Assembly (NCBI GenBank): GCA_024516155.1
Contig: JAJJXM010000019.1
Coordinates: forward strand, 248,001-312,000
Direction: 5' to 3'
Source of the DNA: Pyronema omphalodes
Lineage: Eukaryota; Ascomycota; Pezizomycetes; Pezizales; Pyronemataceae
Length of the DNA: 64,000 bases
Shown here: positions 11,960 to 22,516 of the stretch, in pieces
Position numbering within the stretch: position 1 is the stretch's first letter
Layout of the letters: the number at the start of each line of letters is the position of its first letter
Position numbers and translations under genes: made by a program
The notes under the pieces: model-generated
Databases searched by the model: none
What the model saw: the letters and a program-made list of their open reading frames with translations, nothing else
What the model was told of the DNA's origin: nothing

Positions 11960-13240
11960 CTAATCCAAAACCGCATACTTCTCCAAATGGCTAGGAATAG
12001 CCTTATCGAGTCCCTTCTGTCTCAACCAGCTCTTGCTGAATAAACGGTCCGCATATCTGTATGCACCATCACACAAAATGGTTGCCACAGTCCGTCCGGG
12101 ACCAATGTTCTTTGCCAACTGGTAAGCAGCAGCTACGTTCAATGCAGAAGAAGCTCCCATGTACAATCCTTCCTCATCCAACAAGCGGTAAACCATGTGA
12201 ATAGTCTCCTCATCGGGGATTGTAAACGACGAAGTAATCAAGCTAATCTCCTGCTTCAAGTTATCGGTAACACGACCCTGACCGATTCCCTCGGTGATGG
12301 AACTTCCCGATCTCTCAGTAAGTTTTCCCCCAGACTGGATGTAGCTATGAAGGACGGATCCAGGGGGATCAGCCAACCAAGCCTCTGTCCGTCCATCAGA
12401 AACCTCCTTCAAGTATCTCGTAACACCGGCAAAAGTTCCTCCAGTTCCAGTAGCACAAGTGAAAGCGTCGATCTTTCCCCCGGTCTGAGCCCACATCTCA
12501 GGTCCCGTGGTCTCGATATGTGCGCGGCGGTTGGCAGTGTTGTCGAATTGGTTAGTCCAGACAGCATTCTCAAGACGCTCAGCATGACGCTTTGCCTGGT
12601 GGTTGTAGTTCTCGGGGTTCTCGAAGGCGACGGCAGGAACAGGGTGCACCTCGGCTCCGAGAAGTCGGAGCAAGTCGATCTTGCCCTGGGATTGCGTGTT
12701 GGGCATGTAGATAACACACTTGTAGCCCTTGGAACGACAGACATGGGCGAGTCCGATTCCGGTGTTTCCGGCGGTTCCCTCGACGATGGTTCCTCCGGGC
12801 TTGATGAGGCCGCGCTCTTCGGCGTCCTTGATTACATAGAGAGCGGCACGGTCTGCAGGGTGGTTATGTTAGTGGGGACCTTGAGATGTTTCACGGCGGG
12901 GATAAAAGACACACCCTTCACACTACCACCGGGGTTCATGAACTCTGCCTTTCCGTAGATATCACATCCGGTCTCTTCGGAGATCTTGTTAAGGCGGATC
13001 AAAGGAGTGTTTCCGATTGCTATTGTAGGAGGAGAAGGAGGAGGTTAGCACACGATCAGAACCACGAACTTCAACTTTGGCGTTTCCTATTTCCAGTATC
13101 ATATTTCTCCGGGTAAGACAATGCGCACCTCCAGTGAAGCCGTTAACCGTGCCCTGGACCTTTCCAACGCGGATTCCATAGGGTGACGCGCTGTCCGCAG
13201 CGGTCGCGAAACGGCGGATGCTCTGGCGGAACATGGACAT
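11960..13240 (-). CDS. cysB: Cysteine synthase (O-acetylserine sulfhydrylase), mitochondrial type
   Basis: This pyridoxal-phosphate enzyme makes cysteine from O-acetylserine and sulfide. Exons are 13240-13129, 13019-12915 and 12852-11960 (369 residues), all GT-AG. The N-terminus, [17 protein letters not shown], is Arg/Ser-rich without acidic residues until D16, so it reads as a mitochondrial presequence. NPGGSVKD places the cofactor lysine at about residue 72, and TAGNTG (about 99-104) is the substrate loop. A GTGGTFAG phosphate-cradle motif follows. The protein ends EKYAVLD with a TAG stop. The symbol follows the Aspergillus nidulans name; Neurospora calls the gene cys-17. Cystathionine beta-synthase is excluded by the lack of a CBS or regulatory tail. 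The gene faces the simple-repeat field with its 3' end. Confidence 0.93.
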
Positions 13241-14422
13241 GGCGGTGTTTTCGGTGAGGGGAAGGTTGCGGTTGCGGTTGCAGGCTGCGTCCCCAGGATA
13301 GGCTCTGTTCTGTCTACGTGCGATACGGAAGGGCGCTAACGGACGGTCACCGGGAATGCAGGGTGCCGATGGATGCCGGAGAATTATTAATTAAACGCAG
13401 GTAAAAATTGATTGGTAAATTTTTAATAATGAATATACGCGTAGTGAGATGCGATGAGCATGAACGTGTCGTGGGGAATTCGGTTATCTTATACGGAAGG
13501 AAAACAAAATGGATTTCTAAGGCGGATCACGGTACGGTGTGTTTTTAGCAGATATTGCGAATAACACCATCTTCTTATGGCTTGTAGTAACTATCAGTCT
13601 TAAGCGAGAATTTACGCCTGGTATTTGCTTGGAGAATCGAGATCTTTATAATCCAGGTCAAAGTAAATCTAGAAGCTTCATGATCTTTGGCAAACCTTCA
13701 TCTCGGTGTAGTACACGTGATACCATTTTTACAGACCATCTCAAAGCAACGACTCCGAGTTGTTGCAAACATCAATTTAATTATCATCTATGTACACATC
13801 ACTCCAAACAGATAAGAATGTCCCATTTCACACCTAAGCTATCAACCCATCTAAACAAATACTATGTTGTTTCCTTGATCTCTGGGGTATATCTCAACCC
13901 TCACACTAAAGCCAGGTGACTTCGACGCCCTCTCTTATCCTACCATATTTTATCCAGCTACATTCCTTCTTCAACTGAGTCATCTTAATCATCATCTGCT
14001 CGCCGCAACGGATGGGATAAGCCAGCATAAACCAAGCCATCCAGAAGGTTGAATATAATCCTCATCCACCCTCAAGCAAACCAACGAAGTAAAACTTATC
14101 AAAACCCAGTTCCCAAAAAACACCAAATCATAGCTTTCTCCCAGTGTCTTTCAGAATAACAAAAGTCCAGACTATGAAAATAAAAAACGCCTAATAATAG
14201 TTTTCCTGTCTCCTTTAGACCACCACCAACAGGATACGGCCTCGAGGGGTTTGTTTGGTGAAAGATATCTGCCCCTACCATCTGTTTCAATATTCTGTTA
14301 TTACTTATGACCCGGCATATCAAGGTATCGTCTCCGGGAATAAGTACAACATTGTTGTTTTTGGGATTATTTTCCCATATCTCACTTGAGTAAGTTAAAA
14401 TAAAAGAAAAAAAAACAAGCCC

Positions 14423-14920
14423 ACAAACCCAAGAAAAAAGTGGATTGGGTTCGTGGTAGTCCTCGTCTAATCCTTTTTGAGATTGCTCCAATGGTTGAAA
14501 GGATGCAACGCGGAGCTTGCAGCCGCGGCCCAAACACCCACGCTGTTGCGGTTTAGATAGGATGAAATGATATGAAGTGATTGCAGGGTACATCTTCGCA
14601 AGAAACAGGAAGCAGCAAACAAAATTGGGAGAGGTTTGTGGCCAAAATTCCTAGAAAGGGAGACACCATATGCCGTGAAATGTGACTTTTGTGAGCATGT
14701 TGATGTAAAAGACAAAAAAGCCCCCACAACCAAGAAAGTGGATTGGGCTCGCGGTAGTTCTCGTCTAACCCTTCCTGTGATTGCTGAAATGGTTGAAAGG
14801 ATGCAACACAGACCTTGAAGCCGCGTCCAAACCCACAGCGGTGTTGCGGTTTGGACCTGGTGAAATGAGATGTTCGTAACTCTAGGCCACGCATCTTAGC
14901 CAGGCAACAGCAAACAAGAA
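14423..14920. repeat. Diverged tandem duplication, ~200-bp unit
   Basis: The block at about 14423-14630 recurs at about 14725-14920. Both contain AAGTGGATTGGG, then GTAGT.CTCGTCTAA, ATGGTTGAAAGGATGCAAC and GTTGCGGTTT in the same order. I judge the first 150 bases roughly three-quarters identical; later parts are weaker. On the minus strand both encode related stop-bounded peptides (SFQP..QSQ.GLDE.Y.EPNP), so this may be a relic of a repetitive coding element. Confidence 0.6.
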
Positions 14921-17781
14921 ACAAGAAACAACGAGCAGCTAACAGTGCACAAAAGTTAAACAGGCTGAAGAGCTTGTGGAGCTTGGTGATCCAAATCCCA
15001 AAGCCACAGAAAACCAACCAAGGAACAATTGCCATTTTCTTTTTCCTTATGCAGGATATAATCCAGAGCCGTGACTCGACGAAGCAAGAAAGAGAGCAAA
15101 TGGATAGGGTTTTGGAAAGTATCTTTTTGATTCTATTCTGAGATCCATATTTGGATAAACTTTTTGGGGATGGGCATGAGTTTGACGGATGTGAAGGACA
15201 GAAAACCGGAAGTGAGTGTGAATAGTCTCGGTGTGTTGGAGAGAGCGGCAACAAACACCAATTAAGATATTATCCACCAAACCGATGGAGCCTGAAGACA
15301 AAGAGGAAGAAGTCAACTTTCTTTCCTCCATGTTGTTATAAAAACCCGTGAAGACTATTTAATCTGGGTTTTGGATGGAGATAACTGACGTTGACTGGAG
15401 TTTAATGATTCTGAATATGGATCGTTTATCTTCTTAGTCGTCTTTTTAATAGCCATAAGTTCTCTTCCATTTTTCTTCACCGCTTCATTTTTTTCTATTC
15501 AGCTATTTTGGTTCTAGATTAATATAGTCTCAGTGTGTTGTCGAAGATATGAGTACGGTTGATGGAGGAAGATGCCGCCAGGGGAAGAATATTCTTTGTT
15601 CCTAAGTTTTTGCAGAGTGGTTGATCAGTCTCATCGAGATTATGTGTATCCAAATTCATTGTTATATTTCATAGTATCTAGCTGAATGATTAGAGGCAGC
15701 AGGAACTAGAGCAGCATGAGTCGTTGTTGATGAGGCTACTGTAATCCTTCACCTTCAACTTGCCAAGAGATGATTTACCCCTAGCCAATATCAATAGGAA
15801 AGCTTCCTGGGACCGAGACATGGCTTGGGCGATGATGATAAGACAAGGTCTGTAGTTTCTGATAGTTATGTTTACGCGTTTGCGTCATGCCTTCTTGGCC
15901 GAGGCACAGAAACCGTTGAATAAACACCCGTGATAGAGAGACCATGAAATATTCTCGGACAGTGAAAGAGGTTTCCATAGTTGGATAGAGTTTTCGGCAA
16001 AACAGATGGCGTACAAGTCGTAAGGCCTTTTCAAGCCAAAAGATTTTCCCTATCCAAAAACAGAAAGCAAACCACGGACCACAAACCCATCTGGTGCTCT
16101 CGGCTTCTGCTATGTAGTTGTTTTCCATTCCCATTCTCTTCATCGCCCTTCAAACTATCAATTTTCTGGCGGAGTCGTATTTCTCTGTCCTGGCTTCGTC
16201 GCCCCCAACCTTATGGTCATCTCTGCCGTTCTCCTTACCACTGCAAGTTCGCTACTAACCCGAGAATGCAAGGACTGATGCGTTCCACAACAAACCATAC
16301 CGCATCTACCGTCCTTCATAGCCCGTGTAAAGAATCATCCCATAGTAGACCTGACTTGGATCCTCGTAGCACCTCAGCATCCAGAAGCCAGGTTGCGGAA
16401 TCATCTGTTGCTCTTCAGCATTAACAGGCCACCATTACTGGTGCATAATGGCCATCCCCATCATTCCACAAGCCCGTTTAATAGCTGCGTGGAAGAAGTA
16501 CTGCTAAAACAGCATATCATCCGAATGGATTCAAAAATAGCAGAGATTCAAGTCTGGGCAGCTATGTGGGTGTTCATCTCCGTCCCTGCTGTCGGATCTG
16601 GGATACGGATCAAAGATGATTTGCTCGTCAAACAGAATGGAATAGTCGACCAGATTGGTATAGTTAAACATCTTGGTGGTGAACATTGTTTCTGATAAGG
16701 TAATGTTGTGCGGACTCATGGCCAGGTGTAACAGGGACTGTAGGAGAGAAAAGATCGGGTGGAGGTAAATCAGTGTTACGGGGAGACTCGGTATCTGTCG
16801 TTTCGTGCTGCTCAAGACTGGGTCTTTCGAGTGATTCCAAGCACTTAAGAGCCTAGAAGTTGATATGTAAAGGGAGGGGGCTCATAGTTCATATCCGGGG
16901 CGAAGAAGGTTTCCGGAACAGAAATTGAGAGATGAATGGTATGTTGATATACAGCGGGAGGGGTGACGTGTAGGACTTGGAACCTTCCAAAAACTACTAA
17001 AAGGGATATGTGATTTAGTAGTGTTGTGGGAGGATTTGTAGAGTGTTGTTAGTAGAGTACTGAGTAACTGGTGCCAATAGTGCTGTGGTTGCTAGAGGGA
17101 TAAAATATAGCGTATGTCCAAAAGCCAACTCCCACAAAGCCAGATTGTAGGCGGGTTCGTTTGGTCATGGCATGTCGAAGGGTGTTATGGCTGTTTGTGT
17201 GACTGACACCGAAGAGGTTTCTGTTGACAGAATTCATTGTTTTTCAGATTTTCTGAAGACAAAATATTAAGCGGAAGGGGTGTGAGGGGAGGGGAAGCTC
17301 GTAGTAGGGTACATAATCCAAAACTATTTCGACCGTTAGAAATGATCATCACTAAAGATCCCAGAGACTTGCTCATGCGACAAAAAGATGGTGCTTGCCT
17401 TCAGCGCCTCACACCTGCGGACGCGCAGGATATCTCGGGATACAAGCCAGAACAGGAGGATTCCTTTGTCTTTGACCGCCTTCTTTAGAAGTGTTTGTTC
17501 TTGACTTTTCTTGCTGAGAACTAATCTTCGTTAGCCTTTACTTGTTACTTGGTGTGAATATAGGAAACTTATCAACGTACTAAGGAGAGTTGGGAATACA
17601 TCCGTGTTTGTAGCTTATCCAGAAGTGGCTGTAGTAACGAAAGATTCGCGGCTATGGTAGATATGAGAGATTTCGTCTGGTGTATTATCCTTGGGAATAT
17701 TTCTTATTAGAGATTGGCGGTCAATACTGCCCAGTGGCATAACGTTCGCGGTATATCGTCGTCGATGGATTTGTTGTAGTT

Positions 17782-17885
17782 CATCGTTGAATTTCTCGTG
17801 AGTGATGATAGTTTAATGCTTGAGGAGAAAAGCAGGGAATGGATGGGCTGAAGAGGGAATGAGTGAGCTTGAGGGTTTATAAAAG
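17782..17885 (-). promoter_or_regulatory. Possible minus-strand promoter and leader
   Basis: On the minus strand a TTTATAAA box (about 17876-17884) is followed by about 90 bases of CA/CT-rich leader without G runs, then an ATG at 17784 in a fair context. The frame that follows is only 25 codons long (MNYNKSIDDD...). Either the gene is broken or spliced in a way I cannot see, or this is chance. Confidence 0.22.
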
Positions 17886-18140
17886 TGATAGATACGTGGG
17901 GGGGGGGGGGGGTGCGATTGATGTTTTGTTTGCATGACCACACATGACGGTGTTTGCGGTCGACACAAGATGTGGGATGTATCACGCACATAGGGTAGTT
18001 TGTTTTTTTACCTACGGAAGTACTTTATTAAGGTTTTACAGTGTTCTTACATGCATTAAAGCCATAATCGTCCTACAGTTCGATTGTAGAAACAAAGATT
18101 TCCAAGGTGAAAGTTTTCCATCACATACATACGTACATAG

Positions 18141-18222
18141 ACCTAACGCAAAGCCCCAACTTCCTCTCAAACAGGGGCGCAAACCATGTTCGAGAGAAGG
18201 GTGGCTTTATAGGGGCGCCCCT
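18141..18222 (+). mobile_element. Hairpin repeat family, copy A (diverged)
   Basis: This copy starts ACCTAACGCAAAG and keeps the pattern of copy B (19047-19143, opposite strand): a left arm ending CAAACAGG, a GCGC-type turn, and a returning arm with GTTCGAGAGAAGG and GGCTTTA. The arms have drifted, so the stem is imperfect. It ends near a 12-base palindrome AGGGGCGCCCCT (18211-18222). Confidence 0.5.
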
Positions 18223-18656
18223 CCTGTAAAACTTGCTACTCATGATGACCTCCTGCTAAACCGCGCATGACTTTCCAATGGTGTGGGCAATCTTTTTTTC
18301 CGCCAGAGTTTCTGCATTCATCATTTCACCCACGCTTCACGCGCTAAGGTTCGCGTACGTCATGATTTTTCCCATGCTGGAGAGTCTTGGTGGCACAAGA
18401 GCCAATTCAGTATTTGGTTCGGACCACGAATAACGTAGTAATGTGTGGAAGGCGGCCAGAAAGTTCTAGCTATGATAGTCCCTCATACAAAGCTATTGAA
18501 CAACAGCCCGATATTAACTATGATCTGAGTCCCTCTGCCGCGACCCTCACTTGCCGCCATAACCACCTTGCCGCAACCCTCAAATTTTCGCCGCTGTGGC
18601 CTGGTAATTAGTATAAATTCTCGACTTCCCCCCTGCTCTGACGATATCGGATCGGA

Positions 18657-18845
18657 GCCAGAGGCGAGCCAGAGGCGGAGCCAGAGGAGCCAGAGGCGGA
18701 GGCAGAGGGAGGCAGAGGCAGAGGCAGAGGCGAGGAGAGGCGAGGCAGAGCGAGCAGACGGAGCAGAGGCGGAGGCAGAGGCGGAGGCAGAGGCTGAGGC
18801 AGAGGCGGAGGCAGAGGCGGAGCAGAGGCGGAGGCAGAGGCTTAG
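18657..18845. repeat. Purine-rich (AGAGGCGGAGGC) minisatellite
   Basis: Variants of AGAGGCGGAGGC repeat for about 190 bases with almost no T on the plus strand. The alternating E/A-rich or S/A-rich open frames across it on the two strands are composition artefacts. Confidence 0.93.
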
Positions 18846-18847
18846 GC

Positions 18848-19046
18848 AGATCTTATTCATATCCAGATCCTATCCATATTCCTATCCATATCTATTCTTA
18901 TTCTTATCTATCTTATTCATATTCTTATTCATATTCCTATCCATATTCCTATCCATATTCCTATCCATATTTTTATCCATATTCCTATCCATATTCCTAT
19001 CCATATTTTTATCCATATTTTTATCCATATCTTTATCCATATTTTT
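18848..19046. repeat. (CATATTCCTATC) minisatellite
   Basis: Twelve-base units such as CATATTCCTATC and CATATTTTTATC are repeated for about 200 bases. The array directly follows the purine array and abuts hairpin copy B, so two unlike arrays and a hairpin element meet within 490 bases. Confidence 0.92.
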
Positions 19047-19143
19047 AGGGATGTCGAGAGACATCCCCGCAAAGAAGCCCAGCTTTCTCTTCAACAGGAT
19101 GCGCGCCCTGTTGAAGAGAAAGCTGGGCTTCTTTGCGTTAGGT
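19047..19143 (-). mobile_element. Hairpin repeat family, copy B (near-perfect stem)
   Basis: Two 31-base arms, 19068-19098 and 19107-19137, are exact reverse complements around an 8-base turn (ATGCGCGC) that can itself nearly pair. A second small hairpin, GGGATGTC/GACATCCC with a GAGA loop, sits at 19048-19067. Read on the minus strand the element begins ACCTAACGCAAAG, as copies A and C do. It is the best-preserved copy and so probably the youngest. Confidence 0.75.
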
Positions 19144-19739
19144 TGTTTCAACCATCGATATCGTATGAGACGTGCTTACAGAAGTATATGAGGTTGTTAC
19201 CCGCTTTATTCATTACTATCATAGATTTTGGGTATTAAGGTCGCTATCTACATCTTGAGGGGCTCGATACCAAGTTCATTTCTTCGGGATCAGGGTGATG
19301 AACTGGGTAAACGTTTGGCCACCAACGATAGGCGTTCCATGATAGTAGTAAACATCGAAGTGCAGCCTAGCTTCGGTTAATTAAACTTCAAAAATAATTT
19401 CAGAAACATGTAAACAGCGCTCGCTAGATATGAAGACACGGTAAAGAAATCGAGAAATTGTTTAAACCAGTAATAATGTCCTTCGTCCGCATCCTTCAAA
19501 TTTTTTATGATAAAACAAACAGTAACTATGGTATCCCTTTTCATCATCTCATAAAAAAAAAACGCACAAAATATTTAAACGCCTGCATCTCCCTCAAAAT
19601 TAATCATAAAACCACCCGTCTTCGTAAGAAGGAAATCTCTGCTATTCCTTTATAACCCCTACGTCCCCCTACCACCACACCTTATGCCTCGTATGCTCCT
19701 TTCCACCTCCATAGAATCCCTCATTTCCTTCTATACCTT
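19144..19739. other. Intergenic, 3' flank of MCM5
   Basis: This is AT-rich spacer downstream of the minus-strand MCM5 gene. It probably contains its 3' untranslated region. I see no gene. Confidence 0.5.
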
Positions 19740-22076
19740 TTATACTCCACTGCGGTAAACATTAGCCCCACCATTCCTCATCTGCACAGTTTCCCTCTTC
19801 GTCATGACCATCAAAGCTCTACTCAACGCCGCCTCAGAATAACCGCGATTGCCACAAAGCTCCCTTTTAAGCGTCGCAAGACTCGTTGACCAACCAATCG
19901 GCAATCTCCTTCTCAATTCAGCCTCAATCTTTCCAACCTCATCATTGAGTTCTTTCGACATTCCATGACCCTGTCCAACCGCATCCATTGTAGAAGCCAA
20001 GAAGAGCCGTATAGCCTCATCGACGTGATCCTCGGTTGCTACGGGGGATAAGGACATCTTGGCTAGAGACTCGGTGATACGGATAATGGCTTCTAGTTGA
20101 CGGACTGTGATGGGGATACTGGAACGTTCGTTGGCGGATGATTCCAACTCGTGGACTCGCTTGCGGATTTGTACGAAGTGACTGGAGAGTTTTTCGGCGG
20201 CTTCGGGGGATAGTTTAGGGGCGCAGCGACTAGAGGTGACAATTAGTATATGTCGAGTGATGAGTGGTGATACAGACGGCAACTTACGTTTTGCAGTAGG
20301 TGATGTAGCGCTTGAGTTTATCCATGGGAATCTCGCCGACAACTTCATCGACTTCGGTCATACGGTTCATGTGAAGGTTCATAACGTGATGAGCGATAGT
20401 CTCATCTCTTCCAGGGTTATGTTCATCCTTTACAATGAAAATCATATCGAAACGTGATAAGATAGTAGTTTGGAAATCGATATTTTCTCCGGGGCTCTTC
20501 ATATCATCATAGCGACCAAAGATGGGGTTTGCAGCAGCCAAAACTGAGGATCTGGCGTTCAAGATAGTGGTAATTCCTGCCTTGGCGATGGAAATAGTTT
20601 GCTGCTCCATGGCTTCGTGGATAGCTACTCGGTCTTCGTCTCGCATCTTGTCGAACTCGTCGATACACACAACTCCTCCGTCTGCGAGAACCATAGCTCC
20701 TCCTTCGAGGTAGAATTCACGAGATTGGGAATCACGTTGAACTGAGGCTGTTAAACCGGCAGCAGAGGATCCTTTACCGGAGGTGTAGATTGAGATTGGT
20801 GCGATTTTTTCCACGAATTTGAGCAATTGGGACTTTGCAGTACCGGGATCTCCCAAAAGCAGAACGTTGATGTCTCCACGTAATCTCATGCCGTCGGGAA
20901 GAATCTTTTTGGATCCTCCGAATAGTAAACATGCAATCGCTTTCTTAATATCCCTGTTGCCATAAATTGAGGGGGCCAAGGAGCTGACTATCATTTCGTA
21001 CAAGTTAGGTTTCCGGGAAAGCTCAAGGAACTCTTGTTCTTCCTCTTCGGAGAAAATTGCGGAGCCTTTGGCGGTGTGGTCGGTGTCAACTTGGATACCG
21101 ACAAGGCGGATGTAAGGATTTCTGATAGCAACTGCAGCAGCGGGTCCTTTAGATCCCTTTGACTGATAGATGGAAAATATTCCCATAACAGTGCACCTGG
21201 ATCCAGGGACGACCTTGTTGGTCAGGTATCGGTCTGCACTGATTAGGATATGTCTAGGCAACTCTCCAACCGGGACCATATCCGGAGCTTCTTGTAGCTT
21301 CAACACCTGCTGGTCAATAAAGACTGATTTTTCGTGGACGACAAAGTAAGGGTCCATAGGGCATTTATCGTAGTCCTCTCCGGCGAGTGGTTGCCTATCG
21401 CAAGTTCTTGGTAGAGTGATTCCGGAGAATCCGCCGGATATTGGTATTCTCTTGGTGCTTTGGCAATTTCGGCATTGGATTTGGAGCTCGGTGGCTTTGG
21501 AGGACATTGTGGAGGCGCCGATGACGATACCGGGAATACGAACGAGCTTGGAAATGTGAGAGGCGTCTAGGTCCCGGATAGAGATCAGGTTGGTGTTGGA
21601 GCGGAGGATCACTTGACATTCGGGGAAGTGTGCGTTGGAGTCGCCGCCGGTGAGGAACATTCGTCGTGCGCAGTCTCGTACGGCATTTTCAAACTGATGG
21701 AGTTAGGGGAGCGGTAGGAAGTGGTAAAGGCAAAGACGTACGATAGGTAGAATTTCGCTGGGTTCGTTGGCAAGTTTGTGGGCCAATTCTTCGTTAAATG
21801 AGATTAAATGGGCGATATCGACTTCCAGCATGTATAATTTGATAAGGATGTTTGTCCGTAGAGCATCACTGTGGGATTCCCGTCAGTACACGTCCAATTG
21901 CTAAATTGCAAAAAATAAGTGCAAAAATCCACATACCGGTAGATGAAGTTGTTATCCAGCCGGAATTCGAGAATGAATGAACGGAACGCTTTGAGGACCT
22001 CTCCGGGCTGGTCATCCGCCTGATTGTCGTCCCGTGGCAGGAGATTATCGACGGTGTAGACCTGGGCGCGATCCAT
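19740..22076 (-). CDS. MCM5: DNA replication licensing factor Mcm5
   Basis: Mcm5 is one of six subunits of the Mcm2-7 helicase ring that licenses and unwinds replication origins in the nucleus. Exons are 22076-21937, 21868-21742, 21693-20288 and 20229-19740, giving 720 residues, the family length. Landmarks: a zinc-binding set with cysteines at about 163, 166, 187 and 200; Walker A GDPGTAKS (about 370-377); Walker [10 protein letters not shown] (about 431-439); arginine finger SRFD (about 502-505); and a C-terminal winged-helix-like tail. The start MDRAQVYT fits fungal Mcm5. The stop is TAA. The promoter is shared with VPS54 and carries MCB-like sites, consistent with G1/S control of MCM genes by MBF. 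No damage is visible. Confidence 0.97.
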
Positions 22077-22127
22077 TATGATTTTTTAGGTCGTGAGACG
22101 GGGTCGTAACAAAACGCGGTTAAAGAG

Positions 22128-22223
22128 ACGCGTGCGGGGTATTTTATGGATGAAAAGTCTCGTCGGACGCAAAAGGAGAATCCCACCTGGCGTTCTTACC
22201 GTGAAGCGAACGCGACTCGCGTT
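22128..22223. promoter_or_regulatory. MCB-like sites in the MCM5/VPS54 divergent promoter
   Basis: A perfect ACGCGT (MluI cell-cycle box core) lies at 22128-22133, about 52 bases upstream of the MCM5 ATG. The palindromic pair AACGCGA-C-TCGCGTT lies at 22209-22223. MCB boxes bind MBF and drive G1/S transcription of replication genes in yeasts; that role here is inferred from sequence and from the target gene. Confidence 0.6.
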
Positions 22224-22516
22224 AAGGTGTCCCAAAGCAGCAATCAGAGCCGCATTCATTGCACATCACTCGAATGGAGCAATAGGAGCTGCCGCTTGCC
22301 CAAAAGTACACGTGATGTGATTTTGAGCAGTGGGCGTCCAGCAGCAAGCACCGTTGCAGCAACGGACAAGCTGACCAGACCAGAGAAGCAGCATATTGGG
22401 GACAGCCGTCTAGACAGGCAACGCCGTCACTGCGAAACGTCGAGAATACAGCATCTACAGCTCTTACGTGTCTTTTCGGAATCCCCTGCTCAATATAATC
22501 TCACCTCCTCCCTCCC

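Larger units (their letters stand above)
13241..18140. other. Gene-poor 4.9-kb spacer
   Basis: The first 150 bases are the promoter of the cysteine synthase gene. Beyond that I find no recognisable protein. It contains a diverged tandem duplication (14423-14920) and a possible minus-strand promoter near 17780-17885. Open frames of 60-230 codons occur but lack domain, intron or codon-use support. Some may be decayed repeats. Confidence 0.45.

Noticed and set aside
12197..12958. 253-codon plus-strand frame antisense to cysteine synthase
   Set aside because: It is a shadow of the conserved minus-strand gene, produced by codon bias.
18568..19191. Frames on both strands giving the same KKPSFLF...LLKRKLGFFA peptide
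   Set aside because: A perfect inverted repeat necessarily encodes the same peptide on both strands; the flanks are minisatellite.
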